Origin: Zeimonas sp050187175
GTDB lineage: Bacteria; Pseudomonadota; Gammaproteobacteria; Burkholderiales; Burkholderiaceae_E
Reading direction: 5' to 3'
Length of the DNA stretch: 64,000 nt
Assembly: GCA_050187175.1 (NCBI GenBank)
Contig: JBFWXS010000015.1
Span: 1-64,000, forward strand
Below, piece after piece: positions 32,043 to 40,061 of the stretch. The first letter of the stretch is position 1. The number at the start of each line of letters is the position of its first letter. Made by a program: the position numbers and the translations under genes. The notes beneath the pieces are model-generated. The model worked only from the letters and a program-made list of their open reading frames with translations. It searched no databases and was not told the DNA's origin.

Positions 32043-33206
32043 TCAGCGCAGGCCCAGGCCGCGCGCGATCATGCCGCGCAGAATCTCGCGCGTGCCGCCG
32101 CGCAGCGAGAACGTCGGCGCGATGTGCGCAACGTAGCTCGCAGTTCGCAGCAGCGTCTCATCGGACAGCATGGCCAGCGGCTCGCGCCCCAGCTCGCCTT
32201 CGACCAGCGTGGCGATGCCCTGCTCGAAGCCGGTGCCCAGGTCCTTCACCAGCGCCGCTTCGACCAGCGGGCTCTCGCCGGCGGCCAGGCGCGCCGTCAC
32301 CGCGATCGACATGCGCCGCAGCGTGGCCAGATGCGCGGCCAGCCGGCCTATCGTCGCCGCGTACCGCGCTGCATCGCCGTCGCGCCGCAGCGAATCGATC
32401 CAGTGATCGAGCAGCACGATGCTCGAATAGATGCGCTCGGGGCCGCTGCGCTCGAACGCGAGCTCGGCATTGACCTGCAGCCAGCCGTCGCCCTCGCGCC
32501 CGATCAGCGCATCGTCAGCCAGCAATACGTCGTCGAAGCTGACCTCGTTGAAATGCGTCTCGCCGTTCAGATCGCGGATCGGGCGCACGGTCACGCCGGG
32601 CAGCGACAGATCGACGATGAACTGCGACAGGCCGCGCTGCCGGTCCTCGGGCGTCCCCGAGCTGCGCGCCAGCGCGATCATGTAGTGGCAGTGATGCGCA
32701 TGCGTGGTCCAGACCTTGCGTCCGTTCAGGCGCCAGCCGTCCTCGCAGCGCGTGGCGCGCGTGCGCACGCTGGCCAGATCGGAGCCGGCGTTCGGCTCGC
32801 TCATGCCGATGCAGAAGAAGGCCTCGCCGGCGCAGATGCGCGGCAGGTAGCGCGCGCGCTGCGCCTCGCTGCCGAACTTCAGGATCAGCGGACCGCTCTG
32901 CCGGTCGGCGATCCAGTGCGCCGCCACCGGGGCGCCGCGCGTCAGCAGTTCTTCGACCAGCACGAAGCGGCTGAAGGCATCGAGCCGCGCACCGCCATAC
33001 TCAGCCGGCAAGGTGACGCCGACCCAGCCGCGGCGCGCCAGCGCGCGGCTGAACGCTTCATCGCAGCCCATCCACGAACTGGCGCGAACGTATGGCGGCG
33101 CGGCCGGCTGATGCTCGTCGAGAAACGCGCGCACCGCCGAGCGGAACGACTCGGCGTGCTCGGGCAGCCGCGCATTGCGGAAGCGTGACGGGAGGTCGCT
33201 GCTCAT
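32043..33206 (-). CDS. Acyl-CoA dehydrogenase, catalytic-type subunit
   Basis: 387 residues, a full acyl-CoA dehydrogenase. Motifs in order are FFCIGMSEPNAGSDLASV (FAD/substrate strand), WRLNGRKVWTTHAHHCHYMI and the end SLRGGTREILRGMIARGLGL. The C-terminal helix has GGT where MCAD has the EGT base, so the base must come from another position, as in IVD-type or FadE heteromeric enzymes. The ATG at 33206 is used; 43 further upstream codons are in frame but unlikely. It heads the two-gene operon and is divergent from a LysR regulator with an ATAC-N7-GTAT box between. Confidence 0.92.
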   Translation of the reverse strand: MSSDLPSRFRNARLPEHAESFRSAVRAFLDEHQPAAPPYVRASSWMGCDEAFSRALARRGWVGVTLPAEYGGARLDAFSRFVLVEELLTRGAPVAAHWIADRQSGPLILKFGSEAQRARYLPRICAGEAFFCIGMSEPNAGSDLASVRTRATRCEDGWRLNGRKVWTTHAHHCHYMIALARSSGTPEDRQRGLSQFIVDLSLPGVTVRPIRDLNGETHFNEVSFDDVLLADDALIGREGDGWLQVNAELAFERSGPERIYSSIVLLDHWIDSLRRDGDAARYAATIGRLAAHLATLRRMSIAVTARLAAGESPLVEAALVKDLGTGFEQGIATLVEGELGREPLAMLSDETLLRTASYVAHIAPTFSLRGGTREILRGMIARGLGLR

Positions 33207-33329
33207 CGTGGGGAGGTCTCCGGCGGCGCCATGGCGCCTTGATCGCTTGACGCCGAGTGGCGCCGCACGCGAAACGCTCAGCATAAAACCTGGCAGCCGC
33301 TCAGTCCAATATCGAAAATCCCCTTCCCG

Positions 33330-33344
33330 ATACAATCCGTGTAT
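33330..33344. promoter_or_regulatory. ATAC-N7-GTAT LysR-type regulator box
   Basis: ATAC-AATCCGT-GTAT, nested in the perfect inverted repeat CGATACA (33328-33334)/TGTATCG (33340-33346). ATAC-N7-GTAT is the site type known for CatM/BenM-class LysR regulators. It lies between the acyl-CoA dehydrogenase operon and the LysR gene. Confidence 0.7.
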
Positions 33345-33384
33345 CGCGGCGCGCGGCGCCGTTCATCACCGGTACTTCGTTTAC

Positions 33385-33441
33385 GGGCCTCCGTTCTTCG
33401 GACCTCCGTTCCTGGGCCTCCGTTCCTGGGCCTCCGTTTCA
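33385..33441. repeat. 14-bp tandem repeat, four copies
   Basis: GGGCCTCCGTTCTTC (33385-33399), GGACCTCCGTTCCT (33400-33413), GGGCCTCCGTTCCT (33414-33427) and GGGCCTCCGTTTCA (33428-33441). They lie between the LysR box and the LysR start codon at 33465. Confidence 0.85.
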
Positions 33442-33464
33442 CGCCCTCGTTCCCTTGCGACCGC

Positions 33465-34508
33465 ATGGACCTCAAACGCATCCGCCATTTCGTGACACTG
33501 GCCGAAACGCTGAACTTCCGCCGCGCCGCCGACCAGCTGCACATGACACAGCCGCCGCTGTCGGTATCGATCCGCAAGCTCGAGCAGCAGCTCGACGTCC
33601 AGCTGTTCGACCGCGACGCCAGCGGCGTGTCGCTGACGCCCAGCGGCGAGGCCGCGCTGGTCGAAGCGCGGCGGCTGCTGTTCCACGGCCGCCAGCTCGA
33701 GCAGGCGGCTCGGCGCGCGCATGACGGCAGCGGCGGCATGCTGCAGATCGGCTTCGTCGGCTCGACGATCCACGGCCTGCTGCAGCGGCTGATCACGCGC
33801 TACCGCAGCGAACAGCCCGGCGTGGAACTGGTGCTGCGCGAAGGCATCTCGGCGCGCATCGTCGAACAGATCGAAGGCGAGGCGCTCGACATCGGGCTGC
33901 TGCGCACGCCGCTGCTGCGCGGCACGCGGCTGGCGCTGATGCCGCTGGAGCACGACGAGTTCGTCGTCGCGCTGCCGCGCCGCCATCCGCTGGCGGCGCG
34001 CCGCGAGCTGGTGCTGGCCGAACTGGCCGACGAGTCGTTCGTCATGTACTCGCCGGCCGATGCCGCCGGGCTGCACAGCGCCGCCATGCTGGCTTGCCAG
34101 CAATGCGGCTTCGTGCCGCGTACGACGCAGCAGGCCACGCAGATCCAGACCGTACTGGCGCTGGTCGAAAGCGGACTTGGCGTCGCGCTGGTGCCGTCGG
34201 TCATGCGGCGCTTCGTGCGGCCCGGCTTCGTCTATCGCCCGCTGACCGACCTGCCGCCGTCGGCGGCGCTGGGACTCGCGCTGGCCTGGCGGCCGGACAC
34301 CGAAAGCGCCGCGGCCGCGCGCTTTCGCGCCATGGCGCAGCAGGAGTTCGCCGCGGCGGAGACGCCGTCGCCGCAGTCCGCGCACAACGCGGTGCAGCAG
34401 CCCCGCGCAGTGCAGCAGACCGAGGCGGCGCCGCAGATGGGGGCAGCGCAGCGAACCAGGCGCGGCAGCGCTGCCTCCACCCGATCGCGCGGACGCGGAA
34501 AGCGCTGA
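33465..34508 (+). CDS. LysR family transcriptional regulator, CatM/BenM-like
   Basis: A 347-residue LysR regulator. The helix-turn-helix is in the first 60 residues (NFRRAADQLHMTQPPLSVSI). The effector domain follows (about 90-295), with the LysR-typical GLGVALVPS near residue 245. The QPPLS motif and the adjacent ATAC-N7-GTAT box match the CatM/BenM class that senses aromatic-pathway metabolites. The last 55 residues are Gln/Ala/Arg-rich low-complexity sequence beyond the normal 300-residue length. It is divergent from the acyl-CoA dehydrogenase pair, which it probably activates. Confidence 0.92.
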   Translation: MDLKRIRHFVTLAETLNFRRAADQLHMTQPPLSVSIRKLEQQLDVQLFDRDASGVSLTPSGEAALVEARRLLFHGRQLEQAARRAHDGSGGMLQIGFVGSTIHGLLQRLITRYRSEQPGVELVLREGISARIVEQIEGEALDIGLLRTPLLRGTRLALMPLEHDEFVVALPRRHPLAARRELVLAELADESFVMYSPADAAGLHSAAMLACQQCGFVPRTTQQATQIQTVLALVESGLGVALVPSVMRRFVRPGFVYRPLTDLPPSAALGLALAWRPDTESAAAARFRAMAQQEFAAAETPSPQSAHNAVQQPRAVQQTEAAPQMGAAQRTRRGSAASTRSRGRGKR

Positions 34509-34510
34509 CG

Positions 34511-34564
34511 CGGAACGCGCAGAACACGCAGAACACGCAGAACACGCAGAACACGCAGGATGCG
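34511..34564. repeat. 9-bp tandem repeat CAGAACACG
   Basis: Four perfect copies at 34520-34555, with degenerate copies before (CGGAACGCG, 34511-34519) and after (CAGGATGCG, 34556-34564). They lie just after the LysR stop codon, between convergent genes. Confidence 0.9.
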
Positions 34565-34629
34565 CAGGGCGCCCAGGCAACGCGCGAGCGCTTGCTCGTC
34601 GGTCCCCAGCTCCGCCAATCCGCTCCGCG

Positions 34630-35610
34630 TCAGTTCGGCTTCAGATCGATTTCCTGCGCGACCGCGCCGAACCGGACCAGATCGGCGCGCGCCCTGGCGG
34701 CGGAATCGGCCGGGCCGCTCGCCACCGGCATCCATCCCGCATCGAGCAGCTTCCTGCGGAATTCGGGCTCGGCGAAGGCCTTCGCGACCACGCCCTGCAG
34801 CCTGTCGATGATCGCTTGCGGCGTGCCCTTCGGCGCCGCCAGGCCGAACCAGCCCGACGTGACGAAGCCGGGCAGTCCCGCCTCGTCCGCGGTCGGGACG
34901 GAGGGCAAAGTGGCGCTGCGGGCCTGCGTGGTGACGAACAGCGCCCTGACCTTGTTCGCCTGGACATTCGGCACCTGCGCAGCCGCGTTGTCTATCATCG
35001 CGTCCACGTGGCCGCCGAGCAGATCGGCCGTCGCCGGCGCACCGCCCTTGTACGAGATGACGTTCGCCTCGATGCCGGCGGCCTTCAGGAACATCATCTG
35101 CGTGAGATGAGCCTGCGTGCCCATGCCGGCGTTCGCGAAGGCGACCTTGCCGGGATTGGCCTTCGCGTACGCGATGAACTCCCTCAGGTTCGTGGCAGGG
35201 AACGAATTTCTCGTGACGACGATGAACGGAATGTCGACCAGCGTCGTGATCGATGCGAGGTCGTCCACGGGCTTGTACTTCAGACGGTAGATGTGCGGAT
35301 TCACCGCCATCGTGCCACTGGCCGAGAGCACCAGCGTATAGCCGTCGGCAGCGGCCCGGGTCACCTGCTCGAGCGCGATGGAGCCGCCCGCGCCGGGCCG
35401 CGACTCGACCACGACCGGCTGTCCCAGCGCCTTCGCCATGGCCTCGCCGACCTGCCGCGTCAGGATGTCGGAAGCGCTGCCGCCCGCATACGGATAAACG
35501 ATGACGATCGGCCTGCTCGGGTAGGCGCTCTCCGCCGCGCGAGCCGCGACCGTGACTCCGGAAGCGGCTGCGGCCAGCGTTGCAAGAAGAGCTCGTCGGG
35601 TAGGGTTCAT
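34630..35610 (-). CDS. Tripartite tricarboxylate transporter substrate-binding protein (Bug family)
   Basis: A 326-residue periplasmic receptor. A signal peptide covers about residues 1-24 (MNPTRRALLATLAAAASG). The mature start YPSRPIVIVYPYAGGSASD and RPGAGGSIAL-type segment are the Bug/TctC hallmarks, followed by IAYAKANPGKVAFANAG. Such proteins bind carboxylates and deliver them to TctAB-type membrane proteins, which are not in this window. The start at 35610 is chosen; ATGs at 35622 and 35625 are in frame, and the latter overlaps the GAF gene stop (ATGA). The two genes are therefore coupled. Confidence 0.93.
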   Translation of the reverse strand: MNPTRRALLATLAAAASGVTVAARAAESAYPSRPIVIVYPYAGGSASDILTRQVGEAMAKALGQPVVVESRPGAGGSIALEQVTRAAADGYTLVLSASGTMAVNPHIYRLKYKPVDDLASITTLVDIPFIVVTRNSFPATNLREFIAYAKANPGKVAFANAGMGTQAHLTQMMFLKAAGIEANVISYKGGAPATADLLGGHVDAMIDNAAAQVPNVQANKVRALFVTTQARSATLPSVPTADEAGLPGFVTSGWFGLAAPKGTPQAIIDRLQGVVAKAFAEPEFRRKLLDAGWMPVASGPADSAARARADLVRFGAVAQEIDLKPN

Positions 35611-35621
35611 GGCGGTTTCCA

Positions 35622-36125
35622 TCATGAGGGTTCGATCGGCGCGTTCGGACGAAGCAGGCTCACTGTCAGCGACGCAAACCGGGTGAGCACAGGGATCATG
35701 TCGGGGGTGTACCACCCCGCCTCGTGCAGAAGATTCAGCGATCCGAGCGTCACGGAGCCGCTTCGAATCGGAACGTTGATGGCCGATTCGCAGCCCAGTC
35801 GCTCGATCAGCTCGTGATCGAAGAACGCGGCACGGCATTCGCTGCGATCGCGGCAGATCTGGCTGTGTCCGTCGGACACGACCTGCCGGAAGAAGGCGCT
35901 GTCGCGGCGCAGCGGTTTCATGCCACCGCAGGGATAGACGTCGGGAGCGCTGGTATAGATGCGCTGATTCTCTTCGCGCGCCCAGTCGATCACCAGGATG
36001 GTGAACAGCTTGTGTCCCGGATACCGGCGCAGCGCATGGTCGAGGGCCGCAAAGCCCCGCGCCGGTTGATCGTGGCCGGTCGCGGCATCCGCGACCGACT
36101 GAAGCAGCGTATCGGTATCGAACAT
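35622..36125 (-). CDS. GAF domain protein
   Basis: A 167-residue protein that is essentially one GAF fold: LFTILVIDWAREENQRIYTS at the start and SAINVPIRSGSVTLGSLNLL at the ligand-pocket beta strand, then a helix. No effector domain is attached. It lies upstream of and overlaps the Bug receptor start. The start at 36125 has GGAG ten bases upstream; ATG at 36152 is an alternative. Small GAF proteins of this type sense small aromatic or cyclic molecules. In Bug operons they may be ligand-dependent regulators or enzymes (function unknown). Confidence 0.75.
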   Translation of the reverse strand: MFDTDTLLQSVADAATGHDQPARGFAALDHALRRYPGHKLFTILVIDWAREENQRIYTSAPDVYPCGGMKPLRRDSAFFRQVVSDGHSQICRDRSECRAAFFDHELIERLGCESAINVPIRSGSVTLGSLNLLHEAGWYTPDMIPVLTRFASLTVSLLRPNAPIEPS

Positions 36126-36224
36126 GCGCCGCATTCTCCGCACGGCATTCATGCGCGACAAATGAATTAAGCTGAATGCTCCATAATCAAAAGCGCATGG
36201 CGCTCCAGCGCCGGCGCGGCGGGC

Positions 36225-37181
36225 TCAGCGATCGCTAGCCTCGGCCGATCGCAGGACTTCCGCTTCCTCGCGCAGCGTGGCGATCAGCTTGAGCAGCCGC
36301 GGTTCGAGGTCCTGCGGGTCCCACAGCATTCCGATGTCGCCGAACATCACCCTCGGCGTGAGCTTCACGATGTCCATCAGCTTGAAGCCGGCATAGATCG
36401 GGGCGGCCGAACCGGCAAGCGCGCTGATGTATGCGCCGCGCCGCAACAGCATCTGCACCACGACGTGCGAGGCTGTCTCGATGCGGGCCGGCGGGGCGAT
36501 CACGCCCGCCTGCAGGAAAGCCGCTTCCACCTGCTGGCGGATCAAGGTGCCCACCGGCGGCATGATCCACGGCAGCTCGGCGGCCTCGCGCCACGTCGGC
36601 CTGCGTTTGCGCGCGAACGGATGGCCGGGGCTGGTGACGATCGCCACGGTGTCCGCGATCAGCAGCTCGGACTGGAAGCCCGAGCGCTGCGCGCGCAGGT
36701 CGAGCGGACCGATGATCAGGTCCAGCTCCTTCTTGCGCAGGCGCTCGAGCAGCAGCTCGAACGTGGCCTCGACGACATGGATGTGCAGGCTGGGGAACTC
36801 GTCCTGGAGCCGCCCGATGGCCATCGGCAGCAGCGCCGGAACCGCCGAGACGATCGAGCCGACGCGCAGCCGGCCCGCCAGGCCCTTGCCCACGGCGACC
36901 AGTTCCTCGCCGGTGCGATGGACGTCCCCCAGCATGCGCTCGGCATGGCGGCGCAGTACTTCGCCCGCAGGCGTGGCACGCAGCTGCCGTCCGCGGACGA
37001 ACAGCGGCATCCCCACCAGCTCCTCGATGTCGGCGAGCCAATGCGACACCGCCGGCTGCGTCATATGGAGCTCTTCGGCCGCGGCAGTGATGCTGCGCGC
37101 CTCGCACAGCACGAGCAGGATCTCCAAGTGCCGAAGCTTGAGGCGTCGAGCCCACGTGATGTCGTCGAGGCGGATCGGCAT
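36225..37181 (-). CDS. LysR family transcriptional regulator
   Basis: 318 residues. The N-terminal wHTH is RRLKLRHLEILLVLCEARS plus ITAAAEELHMTQPAVSHWL. The effector domain spans about 90-300. The shape resembles the GbpR/CbbR-like group with a longer first helix. It is divergent from the M24 protein gene, with only 133 bp between start codons, so it is the probable regulator of that gene. It is also next to the GAF/Bug pair on the same strand. The ATG at 37181 is used; a TTG at 37187 is possible. Confidence 0.92.
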   Translation of the reverse strand: MPIRLDDITWARRLKLRHLEILLVLCEARSITAAAEELHMTQPAVSHWLADIEELVGMPLFVRGRQLRATPAGEVLRRHAERMLGDVHRTGEELVAVGKGLAGRLRVGSIVSAVPALLPMAIGRLQDEFPSLHIHVVEATFELLLERLRKKELDLIIGPLDLRAQRSGFQSELLIADTVAIVTSPGHPFARKRRPTWREAAELPWIMPPVGTLIRQQVEAAFLQAGVIAPPARIETASHVVVQMLLRRGAYISALAGSAAPIYAGFKLMDIVKLTPRVMFGDIGMLWDPQDLEPRLLKLIATLREEAEVLRSAEASDR

Positions 37182-37314
37182 GAGCAAATACTAATGCATG
37201 CCTCGCGATAATTCATTGGCGGGACATGCCCGCGGCTCCGACAATCGCCGCCTGGACCGGCTCATCGAGGCCGCCCCGAGCAACCAGCAACGCCCCCGCG
37301 CGAGCACCCGCCAC

Positions 37315-38502
37315 ATGCCCAAGCTCAGTCACGACACGTTCAAGTACCGCCACGCGAAGATGGCAGCGCTGATGGATGCCCTGAAGCTCGACGCGCTGAT
37401 CTTCACCTCGGGCGACTTCTTCCAGTTCGCCACCAACTTCCATACGGACGTCCAGCCCTGGGAGCGTCCGATCTTCGCCGTCGTGCCGCGCAACGGCGCG
37501 CCCTTTCTCATCATGAACGAACTGTCGACCCATCATGTCCGCTTCTCGATCGAGAAGGGCAAGCTGTGGATCACCGACATCGACTTCTATGCCGAGCATC
37601 CGAAGGTGTCGAACCGGCTGCCGCTGATCAGCCAGCTGCACGAACTGCTCGCCGACAGGCTGCGGCAGGCCGGCCTGGCGCGGTCGCGCATCGGTGTCGA
37701 GGGCGGCAGTGCCGTGCTCGCTGCCGTCGGCCGCCTGCTGCCCGAGCTTCAGTGGCGGCCGTGCACGCCGGAGTGCCGTGCGTTGCGCTGGCAGAAGAAC
37801 GACGAGGAGCTGCAGATCATGGAAGCGGCCGCCCAGCTGTCGGACTGGCTGCAGGACCGCTATCGCGAGAACATCCGCCCCGGCCGGCTGGTGCAGGAGC
37901 TGGACTTCGCCATGGCTTCGCTGTTCGTCCAGGAAGCGGCCGAGCGATTCCCCGGCGAGCACTTCGAGGTGATCCGCACCTGGACGCTGAGCGGCCCCGC
38001 GTCCGCTTCGCCTCACGGCGACGGCGCATCCTGCGGCCAGCGGATCAATGAGGGCGACGTGCTGGTCAACATCGTCATTCCCCGCCTCAACGGCCTGGCG
38101 ATCGAGAACGAACGCACCTGGTTCTGCGGCAGGCCGAGCCGCGAGCAGGCGGCGCTATGGACGGCCGCAAAGGACGCCAACGAGGCCGCGGTGGCGGCCG
38201 CCCGGACCGGCAACCCGGTCAGCGCGATCGATGCCGCCGCGCAGGCCGTCATCGAGAAGGCCGGCTTCGCCGAGCACATCAAGCATCGGACGGGGCATGC
38301 GATCGGCGTCATTCACCACGAGTACCCCGAAGACATGGCCTTCTCGTTCCGGCCGCTGCTGGACAACGAGGTCTATTCGGCCGAGCCGGGGCTCTACGTG
38401 TACGGCATCGGCGGCTTCCGCCTCGACGACACGGTGGTCGTCGGCGCGCAGCCGCGGACGCTGACCCGCACGCCGCGCACGCTTGAATACGCGACGGTCT
38501 GA
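37315..38502 (+). CDS. M24 (Xaa-Pro peptidase/creatinase fold) protein with altered metal ligands
   Basis: A 395-residue two-domain pita-bread protein. The N-terminal creatinase-type domain (about 1-150) starts FKYRHAKMAALMDALKLD. The catalytic domain has His HRTGHAIGVIHHE and Glu in VYSAEPGLY. Other metal ligand sites differ from peptidases: Asp is Asn in DVLVNIVIPRLNG, the second Asp is Glu in AIENERTW, and the last Glu is Asp in FRLDDTVVV. It may be a creatinase- or lyase-like enzyme rather than a peptidase. It is divergent from the LysR gene. An upstream ATG at 37198 is possible. Confidence 0.8.
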   Translation: MPKLSHDTFKYRHAKMAALMDALKLDALIFTSGDFFQFATNFHTDVQPWERPIFAVVPRNGAPFLIMNELSTHHVRFSIEKGKLWITDIDFYAEHPKVSNRLPLISQLHELLADRLRQAGLARSRIGVEGGSAVLAAVGRLLPELQWRPCTPECRALRWQKNDEELQIMEAAAQLSDWLQDRYRENIRPGRLVQELDFAMASLFVQEAAERFPGEHFEVIRTWTLSGPASASPHGDGASCGQRINEGDVLVNIVIPRLNGLAIENERTWFCGRPSREQAALWTAAKDANEAAVAAARTGNPVSAIDAAAQAVIEKAGFAEHIKHRTGHAIGVIHHEYPEDMAFSFRPLLDNEVYSAEPGLYVYGIGGFRLDDTVVVGAQPRTLTRTPRTLEYATV

Positions 38503-38526
38503 TCGGCGGCGCGGCGCGGCTCTGCG

Positions 38527-40059
38527 CTAGGCCGCGGTCCCGCCGAACGGCCGCACGTCGCTGCCCGGCGCCCAGCACGAGTGCGTGCCGCTGCTGATCT
38601 TGTGCGGCAGCCGGATCGTGCACACCGGCCCGTCGGCCAGCCGCTTCGCGTCGAGCACCGCCACTTCCGAGCACTGCGCCTGCTCGTCGGTGATGAAGCT
38701 GACCACGTAGCCGTCATCCTCGGCGCGCGCGTTCAGGCGCGGCGCCATCGGCGATTCGCTGGCATAGCGCCGCTCGCCGAACGAGACCCATTGCTTGTCG
38801 CCGGTGACGTGGTCGAACTTCATCAGGCCGTTGAACAGGAACGCGTCGTCGACCGGGATCGGGTTGTACGAATAGCGGTACGGCCGTCCTGCGTAGCGGC
38901 CGTTGATCATGCCGAACTCGCAGACCGTGTCGTCGAGCGCGCGCTCGCGGACCTTGCCGGTGCGCAGGTTCAGCCGCCACTCGTGGATGTGCGGCTCGTA
39001 GCGGCCGGCGCCCAGCGAGCGGCCCTTGTTGTCGAAGCCTCGGCCGCGGTCCTTGTTGGACGGCAGAGGCTGGCCCTGGAAGTAGCCGTGGCGGACGATC
39101 TCCAGCCCGTCGGGCGTCTGCTCTTCCCACGCGTTGATCCAGTGCAGCACGTAGGTCGGCGCTGCCTCGAACCAGACGATGTCGGCCGCGCTGCCGCGGC
39201 GCGGGATGACCGCCATGCGCGACGGCTGCTCGCGGAAATAGCGCACCGCATGCTTGCCCTCGCTGAGCGCCTGCGGATCCCAGTGCAGCGGGAAGTCGTC
39301 GAGAATGGCGTAGTTCTCGGTGAACGACATGTCGTGCGGCAGCCGCGCCCCGGGCAGCGGGATCGGCGTGTAGTGCACCAGTACGTTGTCGGCGTTCACG
39401 ACTCCGTAGTGCATGTACGGCGCACGCTTCGAGTAGTTGAAGAACAGCAGCTCGCCGTTCTGCTCGTCGACCTTGCAGTGCGCCGACATGCCCTGGTCGA
39501 AGCCGCCGGCGCCGTCGGTCACCGGCAGGCGCCCGCCGAAGGTCTCGTGGCCGGCCGGCTCCAGCGTGAACGCGTCGAGCCGGAACGGCACGCCGCATTG
39601 ATAGAACGTGGCGAGTGCCGAGCCGGCATGCACCACGACGTCGGTCGACGCGGCATCGCGCAGCCCGCCGCGCGCGCCCCAGCCCGGAAAGCGCGCCACG
39701 CTCGGCGGATCGATGAGCCCGGCGAACAGCGAGCGGCCCGCTGCGAGTTCCATCTGGAACGCGGTGGTGCGTAGGAAGCGGTTGCGGTATTCGACGCGGC
39801 CGCGCTTGAAGCGCACGGCGTGGATCATGCCGTCGCCGTCGAATACGTGATACGTGCCCAGCGGCTGATGCAGCGGGTTCTGCGTGTTGCGCAGATAGAC
39901 GCCGTCCAGGTCCTCCGGAATGATGCCGCTGACTTCCGCGTCGCCCGGTTCGTAGAACGCGGTCAGCTCCTCGTGCACCGGCGTGAACGCGCCGCTCATG
40001 TACGGGTGGTCATTGGCGCGCAGATCGCCTTCGAAGCGCGCGTAGGTCTCGACTTTCAT
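38527..40059 (-). CDS. Carotenoid oxygenase family protein 1 (lignostilbene dioxygenase-like)
   Basis: A 510-residue seven-bladed propeller Fe(II) enzyme. All four iron His ligands are present: H194 in SAHCKVDE, H242 in LPHDMSFTE, H306 in YVLHWINAWEE and H493 in SGTHSCW. Family members cleave C=C bonds of carotenoids, apocarotenoids or stilbenes. It lies two bases downstream of the thiolase gene and is translationally close to it. A second paralogue is encoded at 45145. Presence with thiolase and CoA ligase suggests further degradation of the cleavage products. Confidence 0.88.
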   Translation of the reverse strand: MKVETYARFEGDLRANDHPYMSGAFTPVHEELTAFYEPGDAEVSGIIPEDLDGVYLRNTQNPLHQPLGTYHVFDGDGMIHAVRFKRGRVEYRNRFLRTTAFQMELAAGRSLFAGLIDPPSVARFPGWGARGGLRDAASTDVVVHAGSALATFYQCGVPFRLDAFTLEPAGHETFGGRLPVTDGAGGFDQGMSAHCKVDEQNGELLFFNYSKRAPYMHYGVVNADNVLVHYTPIPLPGARLPHDMSFTENYAILDDFPLHWDPQALSEGKHAVRYFREQPSRMAVIPRRGSAADIVWFEAAPTYVLHWINAWEEQTPDGLEIVRHGYFQGQPLPSNKDRGRGFDNKGRSLGAGRYEPHIHEWRLNLRTGKVRERALDDTVCEFGMINGRYAGRPYRYSYNPIPVDDAFLFNGLMKFDHVTGDKQWVSFGERRYASESPMAPRLNARAEDDGYVVSFITDEQAQCSEVAVLDAKRLADGPVCTIRLPHKISSGTHSCWAPGSDVRPFGGTAA

Positions 40060-40061
40060 GA

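Noticed and set aside
34511..34564. Possible CRISPR array
   Set aside because: Units are 9 bp, contiguous and without spacers; no cas genes are in the window. The same applies to 46681-46734.
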